Of a stretch of DNA of 63,169 nucleotides, positions 59,044 through 63,169 are shown one piece after another (within the stretch, counting starts at the first letter, position 1; each line of letters starts with the position of its first letter). Made by a program: the position numbers and the translations under genes. This stretch comes from Desulfoluna spongiiphila (GTDB lineage: Bacteria > Desulfobacterota > Desulfobacteria > Desulfobacterales > Desulfolunaceae), in NCBI RefSeq assembly GCF_900101345.1, contig NZ_FMUX01000028.1, positions 1-63,169 on the forward strand. Direction: 5' to 3'. Under the pieces are notes generated by a model that searched no databases, was not told where the DNA came from, and was given only the letters and a program-made list of their open reading frames with translations.

Positions 59044-59904
59044 ATGAAACGTGTGAGTGTCATTTTGCCTGTGTACAATGAAGCACCCAACCTCCCGTAC
59101 CTACTGGACGACTTGATCGAGAGCTATCCAGATTATGAGGTTGTTGTTGTCAATGACGGGTCAACAGATAAAACATCTGAGCTGTGCACCGGGTATGATG
59201 TTATTCTCGTGGAGCATCCGTACAATATAGGCAACGGAGCCGCAGTGAAAACAGCGATGCGCCTCGCAACGGGTGATATCTTCGTAACCATGGATTCAGA
59301 CGGTCAACATGACCCGGCCGATATTGATAAATTGGTTTCTTTAGTTGGTGAATACGATATGGCCGTTGGGGCTCGCTCCTTTTCAGGTCAGGCGACCACT
59401 CAAAGGGCGCTGGGAAACCTTGTATACAATGCCTTTGCATCGTATGTGGCTAAATTCAAAGTTCAGGATTTGACTTCTGGCTTTCGTGCAGTGAAAAGAG
59501 ACGTTGCACTGGAGCAACTCCACCTGTTTCCAAATACCTATTCATACCCAACGACCCTAACTTTGGCGGTATTGCGAAGCGGTTACAGTGTCAAGTATGT
59601 TCCCATAGCGGTCAGGTCGCGCCAAAATGGTAAAAGCGGGATCAATCTCGTCAAGGACGGGACCAGATTTTTAATGATTATTATTAAATTATGTACCTTA
59701 TATTCGCCTTTGAGGGTTTTTTTGCCCGTAAGCGGGTTTATGCTTGTTTTGGGGCTGTTGAATTATGCCTATACCTACTTGTTACAGGGACGATTTACTA
59801 ATATGAGTGCCGTTTTATTTATGTCAGGCGTGATCATATTCATGATGGGAATAATATCCGAGCAGATTTGCCAATTGAGATATGAACGTGTCCATAAGGA
59901 TTAG
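59044..59904 (+). CDS. GT2 glycosyltransferase of the polyprenyl-phosphate sugar synthase type
   Basis: 286 aa from the ATG at 59044 (a TTG at 59035 adds MQR). GT-A domain: VSVILPVYNEAPNLPYLL, EVVVVNDGSTDKTSEL, GNGAAVKTAMRLATGDIF, TMDSDGQHDPADI (DxD-like), and SGFRAVKRD. Two C-terminal helices (VFLPVSGFMLVLGLLNYAY, MSAVLFMSGVIIFMMGII) anchor it. This is the dolichol/undecaprenyl-phosphate mannose or glucose synthase pattern. It would make the lipid-linked sugar used by the GT-C enzyme just upstream. Confidence 0.9.
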   Translation: MKRVSVILPVYNEAPNLPYLLDDLIESYPDYEVVVVNDGSTDKTSELCTGYDVILVEHPYNIGNGAAVKTAMRLATGDIFVTMDSDGQHDPADIDKLVSLVGEYDMAVGARSFSGQATTQRALGNLVYNAFASYVAKFKVQDLTSGFRAVKRDVALEQLHLFPNTYSYPTTLTLAVLRSGYSVKYVPIAVRSRQNGKSGINLVKDGTRFLMIIIKLCTLYSPLRVFLPVSGFMLVLGLLNYAYTYLLQGRFTNMSAVLFMSGVIIFMMGIISEQICQLRYERVHKD

Positions 59905-59949
59905 TTTAGGCACCAACACACAATAGACTCAATACAACGTGGTTATGTG

Positions 59950-61083
59950 ATGATACATTTTTTCATTGGGACCAAGGCACAACTTATCAAACTGGCTCCT
60001 GTTATCGAGGAAATCCTGAAAAGACAGGTAGAGCACCGGTTAATAGATACCAGCCAACATTCACGAACGACTGCTGAGTTGATACGATTGTTTAAATTAA
60101 GGGGCCCGGATGTTGTTTTGAATGAAAGAAGGGACAATATTGATAAAATTTGGGATGCATTCGTATGGTTCACTAAAGATATTTTGAAATTAGTAATGTG
60201 CGGGAAAAAAATACGCAACCACGTTTTTCAGGACAAGGGGGGGGTCTGTGTTGTGCACGGAGACACCCTCTCGACGTTGTTATCCCTCTTGTATGCAAAG
60301 CGTTGTGGCCTGAAGGTTGTTCATGTTGAATCGGGTCTTCGCAGTTATGATGTATTCAATCCGTTTCCAGAAGAAATCATAAGGCTGATATCGATGAAAA
60401 TGTCAGATTATCTGATTGCGCCCTCCCGGAAAGCGTTCCAGGCTTTGTGTTCAATGGGGTATCGATCAAAGTCACTGCTTGTTGAAGGAAATTCAGGTAA
60501 AGATGCGGCCTTGAAAATAATCAAGCAGATTTCGTATGATTCAATTCCTTTAGGGGTGCAGCATGAAAAATTTGTTCTTGTGACTATCCACAGGGCGGAG
60601 AACATTTATAACCAGCAACGGATGAAACTGTTATGTGACGTTGTGAAACAGACGTCTGACACCATGCATGTTGTATTTGTTCTTCATGACCCCACACGGA
60701 TCCAACTAAAAAAGTTTGGGCTATTGGATAAATTATCTCATACTAAGAATGTATCGTGTGTTGAACTGCAACCGTATAACAATTTTTTGAAATTGATGAT
60801 CAATGCCGGTTGTGTCATGACTGACGGAGGAAGTATTCAGGAAGAGTGTTCATATTTTGACATTCCTTGTATTGTTCTGCGTTCTTCTACTGAGCGTTCA
60901 GATGGCCTTGGAAAAAATGCCATTTTATCAAATTACGACGTTGCTTTAATACATGAGTTTGTGGGGAATGTTCATTCTGTAACCAGAAACCAAAATGAGT
61001 ACATTGATATTAAAAATGATACGTCCAGAAAAATTGCACAATATATTGAAGAATTACACAAACGGGAAATGAATTGTTTGTAG
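59950..61083 (+). CDS. Divergent UDP-N-acetylglucosamine 2-epimerase family protein
   Basis: 377 aa (ATG at 59950; a GTG at 59947 is adjacent). Non-hydrolysing epimerase fold with altered motifs: GTKAQLIKLAPVI (usual GTRPExIK), VVHGDTLSTLLSLLYAKR, VVHVESGLRSYDVFNPFPEE, EGNSGKDAALK (usual GNTVxD), VTIHRAENI, and MTDGGSIQEECSYFDIPCIV (usual TDSGG). The catalytic Asp, Glu and His positions appear kept, so epimerase activity is possible, but the substrate may differ from UDP-GlcNAc. It is AT-rich like its neighbours. Confidence 0.85.
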   Translation: MIHFFIGTKAQLIKLAPVIEEILKRQVEHRLIDTSQHSRTTAELIRLFKLRGPDVVLNERRDNIDKIWDAFVWFTKDILKLVMCGKKIRNHVFQDKGGVCVVHGDTLSTLLSLLYAKRCGLKVVHVESGLRSYDVFNPFPEEIIRLISMKMSDYLIAPSRKAFQALCSMGYRSKSLLVEGNSGKDAALKIIKQISYDSIPLGVQHEKFVLVTIHRAENIYNQQRMKLLCDVVKQTSDTMHVVFVLHDPTRIQLKKFGLLDKLSHTKNVSCVELQPYNNFLKLMINAGCVMTDGGSIQEECSYFDIPCIVLRSSTERSDGLGKNAILSNYDVALIHEFVGNVHSVTRNQNEYIDIKNDTSRKIAQYIEELHKREMNCL

Positions 61084-61102
61084 GGTTGGTGGTCGTGCAG
61101 GG

Positions 61103-62086
61103 CTAAGAATGAATTTCTTCAAAAAGTGTATGATATTCAGCAACCATTCGTTTTAGTGTGAAATGTGACTCTATTTTACTGCGATTATACTCTCCCATTA
61201 TGTGTCTTAAACTTGGGGATTTGGCAAGAATATTAATTTTTTCAGCAAAGTCACTGGTATCCCCTATTTTGCACAAATATCCTCCTTTTCCATGATCAAT
61301 CAGCTCTGGCAATGCCGTACAGTTCGTTGCAACAACGGGCAACCCGCAGGCCATCGCTTCAGCAACTACCAAACCAAAACCTTCACGAACGGTTGGCATA
61401 AGAAGGATATCCATGTCGTTGTATAAGTTCGGCATATCCTGATGGTTAACAACACCAACTGACTTAATGTTTTGTAACTTCTGGGGAAGATTCATTAAGC
61501 CTGTGGTTGCATAAAACTCAAGTTCAGTACCTGCTTTTTTGCATATTTCAGGTAGCCAGTGTGCTCCTTTTTGTCGTTTCAGGTTTCCTGCAAAAAGAAC
61601 CTTGACGTTACGTTTTTTTTTATGTTTGGAAAGTGGTCTGAAAAATTGTTCATCAACGCCATTATATATGACTCTGATTTTATCAGTAGGGTTGTGCTGG
61701 TTTTCAACTATTGAGGCCGTATGTTTACTTACGGCTGTGATGTGTGTTGATTTTTGGACGGCCAAATTTGTAAATAGCTTGAGGGCTGTTGCGTAGTGTA
61801 TGTTTTGCAATATTGAATTGTATTCCCTGCAATCTCTTCCCAGAGAATACCCGTGAAATGTAATCAATAGCGGCTTGTTTTTTTTTAAAAAAAAAGGGGC
61901 ATAATCAGGTGTTGTGTGTATCAAGTCAATATCATGGGGTATGGAAATTGTCTTGAGTAAAATTGGAAATAACGTTAAGTAAGGTGAATATTCTCTGACC
62001 CCATAACCTTTAAGGTGTTTTTCTAATGTCTTATGAAGGATATAGGCGCCATTACCATAGGCCATTGGTGAAAAAATTTTCATCAA
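61103..62086 (-). CDS. GT4-family glycosyltransferase
   Basis: 327 aa, minus strand. GT-B fold: IDLIHTTPDYAPFFLKKN in the N-lobe, ITAVSKHTASIVENQ, VIYNGVDEQFF, KVLFAGNLKRQKGAHWLPEI, and the EX7E motif PTVREGFGLVVAEAMACGLP with TNCTALPELIDHGKGGYL. It adds a sugar from a nucleotide donor to a growing glycan on the cytosolic side. The start overlaps the stop of the next upstream gene by 4 nt. Confidence 0.92.
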   Translation of the reverse strand: MMKIFSPMAYGNGAYILHKTLEKHLKGYGVREYSPYLTLFPILLKTISIPHDIDLIHTTPDYAPFFLKKNKPLLITFHGYSLGRDCREYNSILQNIHYATALKLFTNLAVQKSTHITAVSKHTASIVENQHNPTDKIRVIYNGVDEQFFRPLSKHKKKRNVKVLFAGNLKRQKGAHWLPEICKKAGTELEFYATTGLMNLPQKLQNIKSVGVVNHQDMPNLYNDMDILLMPTVREGFGLVVAEAMACGLPVVATNCTALPELIDHGKGGYLCKIGDTSDFAEKINILAKSPSLRHIMGEYNRSKIESHFTLKRMVAEYHTLFEEIHS

Positions 62087-62877
62087 TAAATTTCACCTTT
62101 TTTTAAATGTAGAATTATATTAATTTTATAAATATAGTATAGTTTTTGAAATAGCTTTTGTAGTATTTTCCACAGCAATGAATTCTCAAGCGAGTTTTGG
62201 ATCTCAAATTCTTGTTTTATTCTATCCTGATATAATGAAGGGGCAGAGCTTATGCCTTGCGATCCCATAATTGACACAATGCTTCTGCTGTATTGAACAG
62301 GCTCACCTGACAATAGTATTGTGTAAAAGAATTTATAGTCCATTGAAATAGAGAACGATGTATCAAAGAACCCAAACTTATAAAACGTATCTCTGTGGAC
62401 AAATGCGCCCTGGTGTGGAATTGTATTGCGAAGTTTGTACCAATAGGGAATGCATATGGGGTGAGCTATTTTCATGCCTGTTTTGTGTTTAAATAAAATT
62501 GAATAAGCGTAAACACTGCTTTTTGTCGAAGAAATATCAGAGAAGACTCTATTTAGGGTGTTTTCATCTGCCAGCTCATCGTCGGCGTGAATAAAAATGA
62601 TATATTGTCCTTTAGATAATTTTATTCCTTTGTTCATGGCATCGCTGATTCCCCTGTCCTTTTCTGAAATATATCTTAAGTTATATTTATCTGAATAGTG
62701 CCTAATAATGGATAAGGTTTGATCAGTCGAATCCCCATCAATTATAATATGTTCAAAGTTTTTGAATTTTTGCTTTCTTATTGATAAAAGCGTTCGGTTT
62801 ATTGACTTTTCAGCATTGTAGGATGCGGTGATTATCGAAAAAAATGGGTTAAGCAGCGTTTGATTTCTGATAGCCAT
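62083..62877 (-). CDS. GT2-family glycosyltransferase (WcaA-like)
   Basis: 264 aa. GT-A motifs: FSIITASYNAEKSINRTLLS, HIIIDGDSTDQTLSII, SEKDRGISDAMNKGI, FIHADDELADENTL (DxD region ADDE), and the acceptor loop PHQGAFVHRDTFY. The C-terminal end has a basic amphipathic helix. It forms an operon with the GT4 genes on either side for surface glycan synthesis. Very AT-rich. Confidence 0.92.
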   Translation of the reverse strand: MAIRNQTLLNPFFSIITASYNAEKSINRTLLSIRKQKFKNFEHIIIDGDSTDQTLSIIRHYSDKYNLRYISEKDRGISDAMNKGIKLSKGQYIIFIHADDELADENTLNRVFSDISSTKSSVYAYSILFKHKTGMKIAHPICIPYWYKLRNTIPHQGAFVHRDTFYKFGFFDTSFSISMDYKFFYTILLSGEPVQYSRSIVSIMGSQGISSAPSLYQDRIKQEFEIQNSLENSLLWKILQKLFQKLYYIYKINIILHLKKGEIY

Positions 62878-62897
62878 ATCAAATATAGAGTCTGGTT

Positions 62898-63169
62898 TTA
62901 ATTGTTATGAAGTAGTTCTTTATAAAGTCTCGAATATGTTTTGCTTACAATGTTGATATCATAATGTTGAAGTACTTTGGATCTAGCGCTTGTGGACAGA
63001 CGATCATCAAAATTTGAATTTAGCGTCCACTCGATGCCATGGGAGAGATCATTTATATCAAAAGCTTTAGCAAGGTATCCATTGCTGACATGATCTATCA
63101 TATCAGGGATACCGCCAATATTAAACGCTACGCATGGCGTCCCGCAGGACATAGACTCCATGACAGTGT
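62898..63169 (-). CDS. GT4-family glycosyltransferase, C-terminal part (runs off the window)
   Basis: The minus-strand frame is open to the window edge; only about 90 codons are seen. ESMSCGTPCVAFNIGGIPDM is the second half of the EX7E motif and donor site, then DHVSNGYLAKAFDINDL and a terminal helix. The internal ATG at 63161 is not the real start, because the conserved motif continues upstream (TVMESM). The stop is 20 nt before the next gene. Confidence 0.9.
   Translation of the reverse strand, partial: TVMESMSCGTPCVAFNIGGIPDMIDHVSNGYLAKAFDINDLSHGIEWTLNSNFDDRLSTSARSKVLQHYDINIVSKTYSRLYKELLHNN

Noticed and set aside
1..63169. Defence system, toxin-antitoxin pair, prophage or transposase gene
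   Set aside because: I looked for helicase/nuclease, RM, Abi, TA and phage motifs in all larger frames and found none; the only mobile-like elements are non-coding repeats.

Overview
The window reads as a chromosomal segment of a strictly anaerobic, Gram-negative bacterium, most likely Desulfobacterota (Desulfobacterales-like). This is inference. It rests on a complete oxygen-independent (cbi-type) cobalamin pathway led by an exported CbiK, a DUF39-type homocysteine biosynthesis gene of the sulfate-reducer/methanogen kind, a kds-lpt-rpoN-hpf-ptsN-rapZ block typical of outer-membrane bacteria, and a pilA-pilGHI-like cluster known from deltaproteobacterial relatives. No rRNA, phage, insertion sequence with a transposase, CRISPR array or recognisable defence system is present.

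Layout. 1-5.8 kb: the end of a Lys/Ala-rich protein gene, larE, and a LytTR two-component pair next to a CstA-family transporter (a likely pyruvate or nutrient sensing unit). 5.9-28.4 kb: the cobalamin region. A sigma-70-like promoter feeds a first cobalamin riboswitch, an intrinsic terminator and a second cobalamin riboswitch. These are followed by a small unknown gene, exported cbiK, a BtuCDF-like ABC transporter, cbiA, cbiC, cbiL, a gate-domain membrane protein, cbiD, cbiET, cbiF, cbiG, cbiH, cobO, cobQ, cobU, cobS and cobD, then cbiB beyond an opposing mscS. cbiJ, cobT and cobC are not in the window. The intergenic gaps here are filled with a dispersed palindromic repeat family ending in GCCTCCGGCGG/CCGCCGGAGGC; two copies carry outer 14-nt inverted ends and look like MITEs.

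28.6-32.6 kb: glpX, pepA, a metallo-beta-lactamase-fold gene and a small Cys-rich gene. 32.7-36.3 kb, minus strand: gap, tpiA, secG and four identical tandem tRNA-Leu(GAG) genes, each with its own terminator and three with their own promoters. 36.5-44.6 kb, minus strand: kdsA-kdsC-lptC-lptA / lptB-rpoN-hpf / ptsN-rapZ-EIIA(Man), joining lipopolysaccharide precursor synthesis and export with the sigma-54 and nitrogen-PTS genes. 45-51.4 kb: an M23 peptidase, the DUF39 homocysteine gene, lepB, and overlapping pyrB-pyrC.

52-63.2 kb: a pilR-like sigma-54 activator, a -24/-12 promoter and pilA, then a PilG/PilH/PilI-like ABC system, a GT-C membrane glycosyltransferase with TPRs, a polyprenyl-phosphate-type GT2, a divergent UDP-GlcNAc 2-epimerase, and three opposing glycosyltransferases that run off the end. 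This last part is visibly more AT-rich than the rest and looks like a pilus/surface-glycan region with a different history. Gene starts were chosen by ribosome-binding site and family N-terminus; where two starts are possible the entry says so.
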